49,852 nt of DNA from an uncultured Lachnospiraceae bacterium (GCA_948470905.1 CAOKQK010000016.1:1-49852); one strand, 5' to 3'; shown: positions 8,154 to 17,091, counted from the stretch's first letter. Program-made: numbers and translations. The notes: generated from the sequence alone by a model not told the origin.

Positions 8154-8243
8154 CCAGTCACTTTCCATGGTGAACCAGACCATAATCCCGGCTGAAAACG
8201 GCCGAATGACCATCCTTGCTATGAAAGCGCTCACTTTCATAGC
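8154..8243 (-). repeat. Structured intergenic element, copy A
   Basis: Read on the minus strand, this begins with the hairpin CTATGAAA-gtgagcgc-TTTCATAG (8218-8243), continues AAGGATGG-CAT-CGGCCG and ATGGTCTGGTT, and ends with CCATGGAAAGTGA. It matches copy B at 45897-45989 over nearly its full length with only a 1-nt gap. It lies about 190 bp upstream of the chemoreceptor gene in the same orientation. The rest of 7968-8577 holds no convincing gene. A second short repeated motif lies at 8371-8441. Confidence 0.65.
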
Positions 8244-8370
8244 AACATAGCCGTATAGGGTTATCCTGCCATAAAATAAAGCTGAAATAGTTTATTTCGG
8301 AAAATCTCTGTTTATGCACCTTTGCAAAACGATAATCAACCCCCCCAGCAAGCTGACGGAGTTTTTAACC

Positions 8371-8441
8371 CTCGCGGCATTCGTCAAGGTCCCAAAGAAA
8401 TAAACCTCTCGGACTATGATTCATTGCCCGCAGGAATAAAG
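8371..8441. repeat. Short interspersed motif (CTCGCGGCATTCG family), copy 1
   Basis: The segment starts CTCGCGGCATTCGTCAAGG and ends CATTGCCCGCAGGAATAAAG. A similar pair of end motifs occurs at 34994-35051 (CTCGCGGCATTCGCCAGGA and CTCATTGCACGCGGGAGT). A third, more diverged pair flanks the 17-bp array at 8884-9049 (GGCTTTGCCAAGACCTC and CTCATTATCCGCAGGGATTA). It is non-coding and its function is unknown. Confidence 0.4.
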
Positions 8442-8577
8442 ACAGCAGCTTTAGGTTCAGTTTAGCATAATTGCCGCTTTATTGCAACAATATTCTGCGT
8501 TTATGAAATGCCAAAACTTCCCGATCATTACTGTTCAGACAGACCGCTAACCGTTGTTCCCGAACGATATGGTTCGC

Positions 8578-8820
8578 TCATTCTATACTTTCATCAAAAC
8601 CACTGTATCCATGCAATGCAATCGTCGCCTGCTTTGCTTCCGCAGAAAAGACAACCCGGTCCCAATAATCTTTTACCTTAATCTCAATAACCTCCTCCGG
8701 CACGTTTTCCTGAAATGACACATACTGCCAGCCGTCTATTTTCTTAAACCCATCTGCCTTGACCTTATATACATATCCCCTGCCGTTGAAATCTAAAGTA
8801 CCCTGAAGAATTTTTACCAT
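8578..8820 (-). CDS. Small hypothetical protein (80 residues)
   Basis: A compact soluble ORF with balanced composition: a beta-rich start (VKILQGTLDFNGRGYVYKVKAD), then KKIDGWQYVSF, an acidic stretch and a final HGYSGFDESIE. Nothing in it was recognised. A GGAG occurs about 14 bases before the ATG, further than ideal, so translation is uncertain. It stands alone, with the 17-bp repeat array starting 80 bp upstream and the chemoreceptor gene more than 600 bp downstream. In favour of a real gene is the lack of any overlapping better ORF and the protein-like composition. Against it are the weak ribosome binding site and repeat-rich surroundings. Confidence 0.45.
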   Translation of the reverse strand: MVKILQGTLDFNGRGYVYKVKADGFKKIDGWQYVSFQENVPEEVIEIKVKDYWDRVVFSAEAKQATIALHGYSGFDESIE

Positions 8821-8900
8821 TCACTATATCTATATCACTCCACAGCCTTTAAATATTGTTCTGTGAATATTATCCTTTGAGTCGGCTTTGCCAAGACCTC

Positions 8901-9002
8901 AGAGAAGTAAAATTCTCAGAAAAGTGAACTTCTTAAAGAAATAAATCTCTTAGAAAAATAAACTTTTTAGAGAAGTAAACTTCTTAGAGAAATAAATTTA
9001 TC
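8901..9002. repeat. Six-unit 17-bp tandem array of near-palindromes
   Basis: Six head-to-tail units of exactly 17 bp (8901, 8918, 8935, 8952, 8969 and 8986) follow the consensus AGARAARTAAACTTCTT. The core AGAAGTAAACTTCT is itself a palindrome, complete in unit 5 and degraded in others. It lies between the histidine kinase gene (ends 9138) and the small ORF at 8578-8820, on the upstream side of the latter. The remaining sequence to 9137 holds no gene. Confidence 0.85.
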
Positions 9003-9137
9003 TGGAAATTTACTCCCATGGGCCTTGGCTCATTATCCGCAGGGATTAAAGTGCCATTGTCCAGTGAAGCTTTTCACTTGATTATCTGGCTCATTGCCCT
9101 TGGAAGTCAAAGACCAGACAGCGTAGGGACTCCCTCC

Positions 9138-10511
9138 CTATATACCCTGGGCAGGCAGCTCCACAGTAAACACTGTCACCTCGTTTTCACTTTCAGCAAA
9201 AATAGCGCCCCCATGTAGGGTGACAATCTCCCTGGCGATGGCAAGCCCCAGACCCGCGCCTCCGGAATCCGTGGTCCTCGCCTCATCCAGCCGGAAAAAT
9301 TTCTCAAAAATCGAATCCAGCCGCTGTCTTGGAATAGTCTTACCGTGATCGGAGAATGTCACTGTCACCTTCTCCTGTCCTGTCATAACTCCTGTCTGCT
9401 TTTGCACATTCGGGACAATATCCGCTGCTATGACAATCTCTGTGCCCGGATAACTGTAGGCAACCGCGTTTTTCAGGATATTGTTAAAGACCCGCGCCAG
9501 CTTCTCCGGATCTGCATAAACCTGTATGCCCTGCCCTACGGCAGCACAGCTCCCTGCACTTCCTTCCCGCTCTACGGCGGCACGGCTCCCCGCACTTCCT
9601 TCCCGCCCCACGGCGGCACGGCTCCCCGCACTTCCCTCCTGCTCTGCGGCAGCACGGCTCTCCGTATGAGCCCCCTGTCCGCTGTAATCTCTCCCCGCGA
9701 AGCGAAGCCGGACAGTGTTGCCGCGCTCCTGGAGGATCGGATAAAACTCATCCGCCAGCTGTACCAGCATGAATTCCAGATCCACGGTTTCTTTTTCCAG
9801 CACGATCTGCTGCAGGTTATACCTTGTGATCTCAAAGAATTCATTGATGAGCTTCTCCAGACGAAACGCCTTGTCAAGGGCGATATGCACATACTTTGCC
9901 TTCTGTGCGGGAGGCATGTCCGGCGCCTCCTCCAGAAGGCTCAGATACCCCACAACCGACGTCAGCGGCGTCTTTAAGTCATGGGCAAGATAAGTGATCA
10001 GGTCATTTTTCCTGCCCGCCTCCACTTTCAGCATCTGCTCATGTATCTGCATATCGGCTCTGACTTCCGCGAGCTGTACGGAGATTTCCGCATATTCTCC
10101 CGGAAAGACCTCTGTCACATTTCTTGTGCCAGACTGCCTGTGGGGCGACATATAAGTTCCGATCATCTGACCGATCCGCCGGACCAGCCTTTTCTCCTGA
10201 TAGGATGCATGTAATGCAGAAATCAGTCTCACAGATAAGATCCAGACCGTAACCAGGAAGACCAGGCCGACAAACGCAAAGCTTTTCAAATCGCCCCACT
10301 GGATCTCCCGATAATAGGTCATCACCCCGCCCGGACCGGTTCTTTCCTGGAAATACATAAAATTCTGCTCAAACCAATCCAGCAGATAACCGTTCAGTAC
10401 TTCGTCGCAGAAGAACCATATAATGATGCAGAAGGCGCCTCCCACAAGCACCGCTGCCGCCGTAACCAAAAACCACCTGATCAGCTTACCTGCCTTCAAT
10501 TTTGTATCCAC
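9138..10511 (-). CDS. Sensor histidine kinase (VanS-like)
   Basis: Membrane histidine kinase paired with the upstream OmpR-type regulator. TM segments sit near residues 23-46 and 89-111 (numbered from an in-frame TTG at 10547) with a short extracellular loop between. The H-box is YLAHDLKTPLTSV (H189), followed by a long dimerisation helix, N-box NNILKNAVAYS and G-box GLGLAIAREIV. A tandem insertion of about 36 residues (12-residue units close to SRAAVxREGSAG) lies at residues 297-333, just before the N-box. The start is unresolved. The TTG at 10547 would overlap the regulator by 62 bp, and the GTG at 10511 used here has only GGGGG close by. VanS-type kinases respond to cell-wall stress; that link is an inference. 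Confidence 0.85.
   Translation of the reverse strand: MDTKLKAGKLIRWFLVTAAAVLVGGAFCIIIWFFCDEVLNGYLLDWFEQNFMYFQERTGPGGVMTYYREIQWGDLKSFAFVGLVFLVTVWILSVRLISALHASYQEKRLVRRIGQMIGTYMSPHRQSGTRNVTEVFPGEYAEISVQLAEVRADMQIHEQMLKVEAGRKNDLITYLAHDLKTPLTSVVGYLSLLEEAPDMPPAQKAKYVHIALDKAFRLEKLINEFFEITRYNLQQIVLEKETVDLEFMLVQLADEFYPILQERGNTVRLRFAGRDYSGQGAHTESRAAAEQEGSAGSRAAVGREGSAGSRAAVEREGSAGSCAAVGQGIQVYADPEKLARVFNNILKNAVAYSYPGTEIVIAADIVPNVQKQTGVMTGQEKVTVTFSDHGKTIPRQRLDSIFEKFFRLDEARTTDSGGAGLGLAIAREIVTLHGGAIFAESENEVTVFTVELPAQGI
9549..9656 (-). repeat. 36-bp in-frame tandem repeats inside the kinase gene
   Basis: Three exact-length 36-bp units (9549-9584, 9585-9620, 9621-9656) with partial units on either side. 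They code for 12-residue repeats rich in Ser, Ala, Gly and charged residues. Being a multiple of three, they keep the kinase frame open. Confidence 0.9.
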
Positions 10512-11187
10512 ACCCCCAGACTGTCTTAATGTATCTGGGATTTTCAAAGGAATCTCCCAGTTTTTCCCTCAGATGCCGGATATGGACCGTGATCGTATTG
10601 TTGTTCTTGGTATAATACTCATCCTCCCATATGAGGTGAAAAAGCTCCTCTGCGCTGACCACCTGCCCCTGTCTCTGACATAATATCTTCAATATGGCGA
10701 ACTCTGTGGGCGTCAGGTTCAGAGGCTTTTCGTCCAGTGTACACTCGTGAGTGCTGCTGTTCAGCACCAGCCCCAAAACCGTCAGTACCTCCTCATTGGG
10801 GGCAGAACCCGTGTTATATCTCTTGTATCTGCGCAGCTGTGCCTTCACTCTTGCCACCAGCTCCAGCGGCAGGAAAGGTTTTGTCATGTAATCGTCCGCC
10901 CCCAGGGTCAGCCCCGTGACCTTGTCCAGCTCCTCCCCCTTGGCCGTCAGCATGATCACCGGATAAGTATGGTTCTCCCGGATTTTCCGGCACAGCTCCA
11001 GCCCGCTTACCCCCGGCAGCATGATATCCAGGACACACAGATCCAGGTCTCCCTTCCCTTCCATCAGCTCCAGCGCTTCTTTTCCGTCATAGCACACCGC
11101 CACCTGAAAGCCCTCGTTCTCAAGATAAAGTTTAACCAAATCCGCAATTTCCTTTTCATCGTCCACGACCAGAATCTTCTCGTTCAT
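10486..11187 (-). CDS. OmpR/PhoB-family response regulator (VanR-like)
   Basis: Cytoplasmic DNA-binding response regulator, 233 residues. The receiver domain has acidic pocket VVDDE (D9, D10), phosphoacceptor D54 in VLDIMLPG and the conserved K in MTKPF near residue 104. The C-terminal winged helix (about 130-231) has TPTEFAILKIL and the recognition segment ITVHIRHLREKLG. It ends TVWGCGYKIEGR, typical of the family. Length is standard. The partner kinase follows immediately with overlapping frames. There is no vanH/A/X set nearby, and the ddl in this window is about 5 kb away, so a resistance role should not be assumed. Confidence 0.92.
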   Translation of the reverse strand: MNEKILVVDDEKEIADLVKLYLENEGFQVAVCYDGKEALELMEGKGDLDLCVLDIMLPGVSGLELCRKIRENHTYPVIMLTAKGEELDKVTGLTLGADDYMTKPFLPLELVARVKAQLRRYKRYNTGSAPNEEVLTVLGLVLNSSTHECTLDEKPLNLTPTEFAILKILCQRQGQVVSAEELFHLIWEDEYYTKNNNTITVHIRHLREKLGDSFENPRYIKTVWGCGYKIEGR

Positions 11188-11410
11188 CTTTTACATCCCC
11201 GCACTCTCAATCATCCTTAAAATCTTACCCTATTTTCTCACAATCCGACAGAGAAAAGATTAAGATTCCATAAATTTTTAAGAGAATCCGGCAACAGCTC
11301 ACACAGCACTGAACTGTTGCCCTGATGTACGCAAACCGCAGGAAGAATGGGTTTTGGCGCCTGCCCGCATGTGGAATCAACGAACAATATCACATATACG
11401 ATCCCGCACA

Positions 11411-11462
11411 TAAAAAGCAGGGCATGGCCCACAACTCTGCCGCACCCTGCCCTGCTTTTTTA
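11411..11462. terminator. Terminator between the MCP and regulator regions
   Basis: TAAAAAGCAGGGCA (11411-11424) pairs with TGCCCTGCTTTTTTA (11448-11462). The stem ends in A/T runs on both sides, so it works in either direction. It follows the chemoreceptor stop at 11478 by about 15 bp. Confidence 0.85.
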
Positions 11463-11477
11463 TGTCAATATGGCTCC

Positions 11478-13187
11478 TTATACCCGCCGAAGCACAAACT
11501 TTCCTACGATATCATCCAAAGTAATGGATTGTGCTGCCAGCTCCTGGCTGGTAGCGGACGTCTCCTCTGCAGTGGCAGAATTGTTCTGCACTACCTCTGA
11601 GATCCGGATGACTCCCTGATCCGCCTGCTCTACGGATTCGGCCTCATATTTTACCATCTGGCTGATCTCCTTGGAACTGTCGGCAATGGAATGTATCAGC
11701 TCTACCACATTCATCAGCGACTCTGATGTTTTTACCGCTACCTGGTTTCCCAAGTCAACCTTGCTCAGGGATTCCTCAATCAGCTTTTTCGTGCTGACTG
11801 CTGATTGCGCGCTCTGGTCCGCAAGATTGCGGATCTGATCTGCCACAACCGCAAATCCCTTGCCGGCTTCTCCGGCGCGGGCCGCCTCAATTGCCGCATT
11901 TAACGAAAGCAGGTTGGTCTGACTTGCGATATCCTCGATTTCTACGATAATGTTAGCAATGTTCTTTGAGGTCTCGCTGATCTTGTTCATGGCATCCAGC
12001 ATGGTCCCCATTTCATCACGGCTCTTCTTCATTTCCCCGGCGCAATGCATTGCCTTCTCATAAGCGCTGTCCGCATCACCCGATGTCTTGCCAAGATTTG
12101 AGGAGATTTCGGAAACCATAGCCTGCAGTTCCTGGATGGATGCCGCCTGGTCCGTTGCACCCTCCGCCAGAGCCTGGGAAGCTTCCGCAAGGTTTGTGGC
12201 ACCTGCGGAAACCATATCCGAAGAACTCTTAATATCCTGCAGGGTAGCGCTCATCTGATGGTTCATCTTCCTTATTGCACTCAAAAGACCGTTGAACTCG
12301 CCCACATATTCCTCGGAAGAAGATGAGTGAATGTCAAAGTTCCCGCCTGCCATCTCTCCCAGGAGCCCGCCCATATCGTCAACTATCATCCTGATCTTTG
12401 CGGTAGTGCTGCTGACTGCATTTGCCATATCGGCTATCTCATCATCATTTCTGTTCTCCGGAAACGGTGACGAGATGTCTCCCTGTGCAAATTCGTTGAG
12501 CCTCTTGATAAGCCTGTCCATCGGCTCCGTGATCCCCTTAGCCGTCATGCTGTTCAGCCTGCTGGAGATAACGAAGGCAATCACGATAACTACGACAATC
12601 ATTCCAATACATATACAGGATAAAACAAGCATCCGGCTCTGTTCCGTATCGCCCTTTTGTACATTGACCTCCATCAATTCAGCAAACGCCTCATCCGCCG
12701 CATCATAGAGAGGAGTCAGCTCATTGATCGCCATATGCTGCGCAAGGGCACACTGTGCAGCATCCGTGCTCTTTCCAATCTCGACAATTTCCGCATCCTT
12801 TACGATATAGGCATCCAACGCAGCCCTCATCCTGTCAAAGGCTGCCTCCCCCTCCGGCGTGACCAGGGTCCCGCGGATCTTGTCCATATATACTTCCACT
12901 TCCCTCAACGCCTCATCATGCTGCTCCAAAACCTTTTTGATATCAGCTTCATCCTCATATCCGATGATTGCCCGTGTAGCACTCCTCACCTCTGCATATT
13001 CATTCATTGCCAACGCGATATCCCCCTGTGGAAATGCATAATATGTAAGGGTATAATTGTACCGGACGATCAAAATTCCTATAACAACAAGTGCCAGTAC
13101 CGTTGTGAGGCTTGCCAGCAGCAACGTGAACATTGAGCTTGCTTTTAATCTCTTCTGAATTCTTAAACTTTGTAATTTTTTAAACAT
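11478..13187 (-). CDS. Methyl-accepting chemotaxis protein (4HB-type)
   Basis: Transmembrane chemoreceptor of about 569 residues. TM1 (about 17-40) is followed by an extracellular four-helix-bundle-like sensor of about 140 residues, TM2 ([20 protein letters not shown]), a HAMP domain ([19 protein letters not shown]) and a cytoplasmic signalling coiled coil with hairpin tip [20 protein letters not shown]. The ligand is unknown. The start at 13187 is supported by AGGAG and a good spacer. The longer frame reaching to 13307 has no site. The Shine-Dalgarno region belongs to the repeated leader module described at 13196-13230. It is a single-gene unit closed by the terminator at 11411-11462. Confidence 0.92.
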   Translation of the reverse strand: MFKKLQSLRIQKRLKASSMFTLLLASLTTVLALVVIGILIVRYNYTLTYYAFPQGDIALAMNEYAEVRSATRAIIGYEDEADIKKVLEQHDEALREVEVYMDKIRGTLVTPEGEAAFDRMRAALDAYIVKDAEIVEIGKSTDAAQCALAQHMAINELTPLYDAADEAFAELMEVNVQKGDTEQSRMLVLSCICIGMIVVVIVIAFVISSRLNSMTAKGITEPMDRLIKRLNEFAQGDISSPFPENRNDDEIADMANAVSSTTAKIRMIVDDMGGLLGEMAGGNFDIHSSSSEEYVGEFNGLLSAIRKMNHQMSATLQDIKSSSDMVSAGATNLAEASQALAEGATDQAASIQELQAMVSEISSNLGKTSGDADSAYEKAMHCAGEMKKSRDEMGTMLDAMNKISETSKNIANIIVEIEDIASQTNLLSLNAAIEAARAGEAGKGFAVVADQIRNLADQSAQSAVSTKKLIEESLSKVDLGNQVAVKTSESLMNVVELIHSIADSSKEISQMVKYEAESVEQADQGVIRISEVVQNNSATAEETSATSQELAAQSITLDDIVGKFVLRRV

Positions 13188-13195
13188 TTTTCCTT

Positions 13196-13230
13196 CTCCT
13201 ATTACAGTTCCGTCTCTACACTGCGAGACT
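13196..13230 (-). repeat. Leader repeat, partial copy at the second MCP start
   Basis: On the minus strand this reads CAGTGTAGAGACGGAACTG, then TAATAGGAG, eight bases before the ATG. The same sequence with the Shine-Dalgarno at its edge occurs before the genes starting at 21169, 24550 and 40024. Only the 3' linker part is present here; the long hairpin is missing. Confidence 0.75.
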
Positions 13231-14455
13231 AACACATCACCGCTTTGATAAACAAACAACAGGTATCTGTCTGACACAAAATTCAGGCACATACATCCCA
13301 GGATCAACGCAGTGCTGTACTAATCAAATCAACTATGGTTTATGGTTCCAAAAATGGATCGGCTTAGAAATCCATTTCCGCTCGCGAAGCCTCAGTCGCG
13401 TGGCAGATAAAGAATTAGTCCCCAACTGTATTAGTCCACATTGGTATTTATAGCTGCACTTATATTCAAAAAACCCAACTGTCCTGCAGACCGGCTGCAC
13501 TGTCAGACATCAGGGATAAGGATCTGTCCATAAACGAACTGTAAAAAAGATTTGTGGAATATGCCGAAATTAAAGCCTGTCCGGCGGAGAAATCTTCGAT
13601 GCCATGTAGGACCAGGGAATTTTCATCCTGATTTTTTCATCGAAGACTGTGAAAGAAGAAACATTTCCCATTGCTAATATGAGAGACCAGGTATAAAAAA
13701 TCTATGAAACATGCAGGCAGGAAAGGAAAACCCTCCCACTAAAAATAATTTCTTACAGACTGGCAAAGCGCCATTCATAACAAAACCCATGTAAATGAAT
13801 TTACATGAACAACATACCGCCGCGTGATAACAGATTCATTACCACAGGGGCTGCACACGATACTGTCAAAGCATACAAATCGCCCAACTCAAACACCCGG
13901 CAGTCGTTACTCGAGCTACATAATAATGCAGACATAATTACCATCAAGAACTAAGGATCTGTCGATAAATAATCTTTCAATTTGACTTGTCTAAAGCCAC
14001 ATAAAACTGCGTCGTTATCAGTCAGCGTACCCCAGTACGCCTCCTTCTTCCTCCTTGTCTATGCGGATTTATCCTGCGCCAAATTAAAAGTTATTTCCTG
14101 ACAGCTCCTAAGGATTATGTCATACGTCAGCAATCACTCCCCTCTCCATCACGGCACGCCTGAAATGGCGTGTACAATTATTAGTCGACATTCTTAATGT
14201 CAACATTATTGTAACACAACTTTCTGTAAAAGTCACCCAAAATATTTATAAAATGTATTACGGATATAACCATTCACATATGGTTTGGATAGACATTATG
14301 TGACGGCCGCTCATGATGCAGGTATCTAACATGTACGCGGCCAGCGCTCCATGCCCTGTACGGCACCTGCACCAAAAGCGGCCTGAAATCCACTTGTGTT
14401 AAATGATCTGTGAACTATGACAACAGGTACAGAAACATATTTTTTCAATAGCTTC
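13231..14455. other. Long non-coding region between MCP and murF
   Basis: About 1.2 kb without a convincing gene. It contains a lone end motif AAGGATCTGTCCATAAA at 13518-13534 that matches the left end of the MITE at 13952. It also holds an inverted repeat TCTTCGATG/CATCGAAGA (13593-13655), a palindrome around CATGTAAATGAATTTACATG (13789-13808), a CACGCC-tgaaat-GGCGTG hairpin near 14155-14172 and a dyad GTCGACATTCTTAATGTCAAC near 14184-14204. The mix looks like accumulated repeat debris. No tRNA or ncRNA family was recognised. Confidence 0.55.
13952..14111. mobile_element. MITE-like element, copy 2
   Basis: About 160 bp with terminal inverted repeats. The left end reads TAAGGATCTGTCGATAAATAA and the right end, on the minus strand, TTAGGAGCTGTCAGGAAATAA, each followed by a related TTT-AATTTG block. 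The core GTCAGCGTACCCCAGTACGC with CTCCTTCTTCCTCCTTGTCT matches the core of copy 3 (17092-17252) on the opposite strand. It is non-coding. Confidence 0.75.
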
Positions 14456-15985
14456 CTAACGTTTGACAGGGATTATCGGGGCCTGTGCCTGCTTTGCGCC
14501 CCTGCACAGCATTTCCACCACTCCTGCAAACTCCATGGCATGGGATGCTTTCACGAGAATGGTACACCCCCCGGGAAATTCCGCCACCGCCTGCTCCAGG
14601 GCCTCCAGCAGCGCATCCCTTGTGGGAAAATAACAGATTTCACCCGCGCTCCCTGCCTTTTCTGCCGCCTCGTACATGTGCCGCGACCGCTCTCCCACAC
14701 AGAACAGCTTCTGCAGCCCTGCCCGGACGGCATACTCCCCAACCTCCGCATGTAGTCTGTCGGAATTTTCGCCCAGCTCAAACATATCTCCCAGAATCGC
14801 TATTTTATCCGTGTCTGCCATGGAGAGTAGGTCAATGGCGGCTTTCATACTGGCGGGATTAGCATTATAGCAGTCGTCGATCAGGGTATACCTGTCGAGA
14901 CGGATCAGGTGGTTGCGCCCGCTTACAGGGACAATCCCGCCCACCCCGGCGGCAATCTCCTCCGATGTCAGCCCCAGCAGCCGCCCTACACATGCCGCTG
15001 CCGCCGCATTGCGCACCATATGTACGCCTGGCAGGGGAACATGTACCCTGACCTGGGCATCTGTGCCGCCCGACACTTCCCCGCACTCCGGAGCCCCAAA
15101 AAGGGGCTCTGCACCTCTCCCCGCACTCTCCCTGAACACCAGCACGGCGTCACTTCCCCAGAGCCCTCTGCTCTCAATGCGCAGTGCGCTGACTTCTTCC
15201 CTGGGATTCTCTCCCAAGCCAAAAAAATGAGGCTCATGCCCTTTTATTGTAGTCAGCTCAGAGAGCTTGTCATCACCGCCGTTCAGACAGATCTGGCCGT
15301 CTTCTGCCATAAAGTCAAAAATTTCTGATTTCGCCCTTAAAATGCCCTCCCTGTCTTTCAAATTTTCCAGGTGGCTCTGGCCAATATTGGTCATGACACA
15401 TATGTCAGGTCTTGCCATCCTGCTCAGCCGGTGCATTTCACCAAAATTGCTGATGCCCATCTCCACCACAGCAATCTCATGCTCCTTTCGGATACGCAGC
15501 AGCGTCAGGGGCACTCCGATCTCGTTGTTAAAATTACCCTCTGTTTTCAGCACCTTATACTTTTGTGCAAGCACTCCTGCGATAAATTCCTTTGTGCTGG
15601 TCTTGCCCACACTTCCGGTAATGCCAACCACTTTCACCTGCAGCTTTCTGCGATAGCACTCTGCAATATCCTTCAATGCCTGCAGCGTATCCTCCACCAG
15701 AAGATAGCTTCCCCACTCAGACGCCTTGCAGCCATGCTCCGCCTCCACCTGCTCCGGCTTCTTCTGGGTGATCACCAGCGCGGCGCCCTTGGCAAATACT
15801 TCTGTGATAAATTTATGTCCATCCACCCGCTCTCCCACGGTGGCAAAGAAAACGCCCCCCGCCTCCACCTTCCTGGAGTCTAATACCGCAGAGGTGACAC
15901 CTGCGTCGCCATCGGCTCCTCCTCCCAGCACAAGGGTCCCGCCTGCTGCCGCCGCAATTTCCTTTATATTCAGATCCATAATCAT
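14456..15985 (-). CDS. murF: UDP-N-acetylmuramoyl-tripeptide--D-alanyl-D-alanine ligase
   Basis: Mur ligase that adds the D-Ala-D-Ala dipeptide (made by the adjacent Ddl) to the UDP-MurNAc-tripeptide in the cytoplasm, using ATP. The N-terminal domain is of the MurF type (DSRKVEAGGVFFAT). The P-loop is GITGSVGKTSTKE (about residues 121-132), and the central domain has NEIGVPLTLL and VVEMGISNFGEM. The C-terminal domain contains DDCYNANPASMKAAI. At about 509 residues it is longer than usual, because of an extra loop around GRGAEPLFGAPECGEVSGG and an alanine-rich C-terminal end. The start at 15985 has GGAG six bases upstream. Upstream in-frame ATGs lie inside the repeat at the ddl-murF junction. 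Likely co-transcribed with ddl. Confidence 0.95.
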   Translation of the reverse strand: MIMDLNIKEIAAAAGGTLVLGGGADGDAGVTSAVLDSRKVEAGGVFFATVGERVDGHKFITEVFAKGAALVITQKKPEQVEAEHGCKASEWGSYLLVEDTLQALKDIAECYRRKLQVKVVGITGSVGKTSTKEFIAGVLAQKYKVLKTEGNFNNEIGVPLTLLRIRKEHEIAVVEMGISNFGEMHRLSRMARPDICVMTNIGQSHLENLKDREGILRAKSEIFDFMAEDGQICLNGGDDKLSELTTIKGHEPHFFGLGENPREEVSALRIESRGLWGSDAVLVFRESAGRGAEPLFGAPECGEVSGGTDAQVRVHVPLPGVHMVRNAAAAACVGRLLGLTSEEIAAGVGGIVPVSGRNHLIRLDRYTLIDDCYNANPASMKAAIDLLSMADTDKIAILGDMFELGENSDRLHAEVGEYAVRAGLQKLFCVGERSRHMYEAAEKAGSAGEICYFPTRDALLEALEQAVAEFPGGCTILVKASHAMEFAGVVEMLCRGAKQAQAPIIPVKR

Positions 15986-16001
15986 CCCATTCTCCATTAT
16001 T

Positions 16002-16060
16002 GTGCCGCTCACTCTCTTAACCGTGCCGCTCACTCCCCTTAATCGTGCCGCCGCATGCGC
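16002..16060 (-). repeat. 21-22-bp tandem duplication at the ddl-murF junction
   Basis: GTGCCGCTCACTCTCTTAACC (16002-16022) is followed by a 22-bp near copy (16023-16044) and a partial third (from 16045). The ddl stop codon (16017-16019) lies inside the first plus-strand unit. Because one unit is 22 bp, the frame shifts between copies and the second copy is read to a stop. Confidence 0.75.
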
Positions 16061-17078
16061 CTACCGCATAGGTTATGATCCGCTCACACAGCTCCGGGAA
16101 GTCAATCCCCAGAGCCGCCGCCTCCTGGGGGAGCAGCGACGTGGACGTCATCCCCGGCAGACTGTTTGCTTCCAGACAGAAGATTTCCCCCGCCTCGCTC
16201 ATCCGGAAGTCCATGCGGGCATAGCTTTGCATCCGCAGCGCCGCGAACACGCGCTCCGCAATATCCTGCAGCTCCCTGGTCTTCTCCGGGGAAATCTCCG
16301 CCGGACAGGTTTCCACGGTGCTGCCTGCCTGATATTTATTTTTGTAATCGTAGAAGCCCTGTTTTGGCGCCATTTCAATAACCGGCAGCGCCTTGCCGTC
16401 CATGACCCCGACAGAGAATTCCCTGCCCTTTATGTACTGTTCCACAATGACCTCATTGCCGTAGCAAAACGCTTCCTGCTTCGCCCTGGCATATTCGTCC
16501 TCGCCGGCTGCTATGCAGACGCCCACGCTGGAACCGCCGCAGCACGCCTTTACCATACAGGGAAAAATTACCTTTTGTGTCTCCTCCTCCCCTGCCTTCA
16601 GCCGGAAGCCCGGAGGGGTTGGGATGCCGTATGCCCTGAAAATATCCTTGGTGATCCCTTTGTCCATAGCCATGGCGGAGCTGACAGAATCTGTTCCCGT
16701 ATAAGGGATTCCCATCAGCTCGAAACATGCCTGGATCTTGCCGTCCTCGCCGTTTGGCCCGTGGAGCGCTATGAACACCACGTCCGCCATACCGCAGACC
16801 GCCAGCACATTTGGGCCAAAAAAGCTTTTCCCTCCGTCCTTTCGCAGCGACTTCACCGCCTCCAGGTCAGGAGTCTGCTCGCTGACCGCGCCTATCTGCG
16901 CCGCCCAGTCCGTCTCCCGTTCAAAGATATCTTCTATATCCCCTTCATAGCCAAGATACACATCCAGCAGGATTGCCTGATGCCCTTTTTTCTTGAGCGC
17001 CCTGTAGATCATGCCGCCGGAACTCAGTGACACGTCCCTCTCCGTACTGATACCCCCTGCCAATACTACTATCTTCAA
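16017..17078 (-). CDS. ddl: D-alanine--D-alanine ligase
   Basis: ATP-grasp enzyme joining two D-Ala molecules for peptidoglycan, cytoplasmic, 353 residues. The N-terminal LAGGISTERDVSLSSG has the conserved Glu and Ser. HGPNGEDGKIQ, GTDSVSSAMAMDKGITK and the C-terminal MDFRMSEAGEIFCLEANSLPGMTSTSL provide the ATP/Mg and substrate sites. The omega loop GFYDYKNKYQAGS keeps the Tyr of ordinary D-Ala-D-Ala ligases, which argues against a VanA/B-type (D-Lac) enzyme. The start is TTG at 17078 with AGGAGG seven bases upstream. That Shine-Dalgarno abuts a MITE (17092-17252). The gene lies 31 bp upstream of murF. Confidence 0.93.
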   Translation of the reverse strand: MKIVVLAGGISTERDVSLSSGGMIYRALKKKGHQAILLDVYLGYEGDIEDIFERETDWAAQIGAVSEQTPDLEAVKSLRKDGGKSFFGPNVLAVCGMADVVFIALHGPNGEDGKIQACFELMGIPYTGTDSVSSAMAMDKGITKDIFRAYGIPTPPGFRLKAGEEETQKVIFPCMVKACCGGSSVGVCIAAGEDEYARAKQEAFCYGNEVIVEQYIKGREFSVGVMDGKALPVIEMAPKQGFYDYKNKYQAGSTVETCPAEISPEKTRELQDIAERVFAALRMQSYARMDFRMSEAGEIFCLEANSLPGMTSTSLLPQEAAALGIDFPELCERIITYAVGACGGTIKGSERHG

Positions 17079-17091
17079 TCTTACACCTCCT

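Noticed and set aside
8028-8240. 70-residue minus-strand ORF upstream of the first MCP
   Set aside because: It runs through the structured repeat (copy A), has no ribosome binding site and its composition does not look protein-like.
7968-8577. c-di-GMP riboswitch before the chemoreceptor
   Set aside because: Upstream of chemoreceptors this is common, but the conserved GEMM core sequences were not found on the minus strand.
8901-9002. 17-bp array as a CRISPR
   Set aside because: Units abut without spacers and there are no cas genes.
11238-11432. 64-residue minus-strand ORF
   Set aside because: It overlaps the terminator stem at 11411-11462 and has no ribosome binding site.
15726-17030. 434-residue plus-strand ORF opposite murF and ddl
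   Set aside because: Antisense shadow of two well-supported genes in a GC-rich stretch. Composition rich in His, Arg and Pro.
9138-17078. Idea that the VanRS-like pair and ddl form a glycopeptide-resistance cluster
   Set aside because: No vanH, vanX or vanXY/T genes. The Ddl omega loop is of the ordinary D-Ala-D-Ala type and the two loci are separated by a chemoreceptor and repeats.
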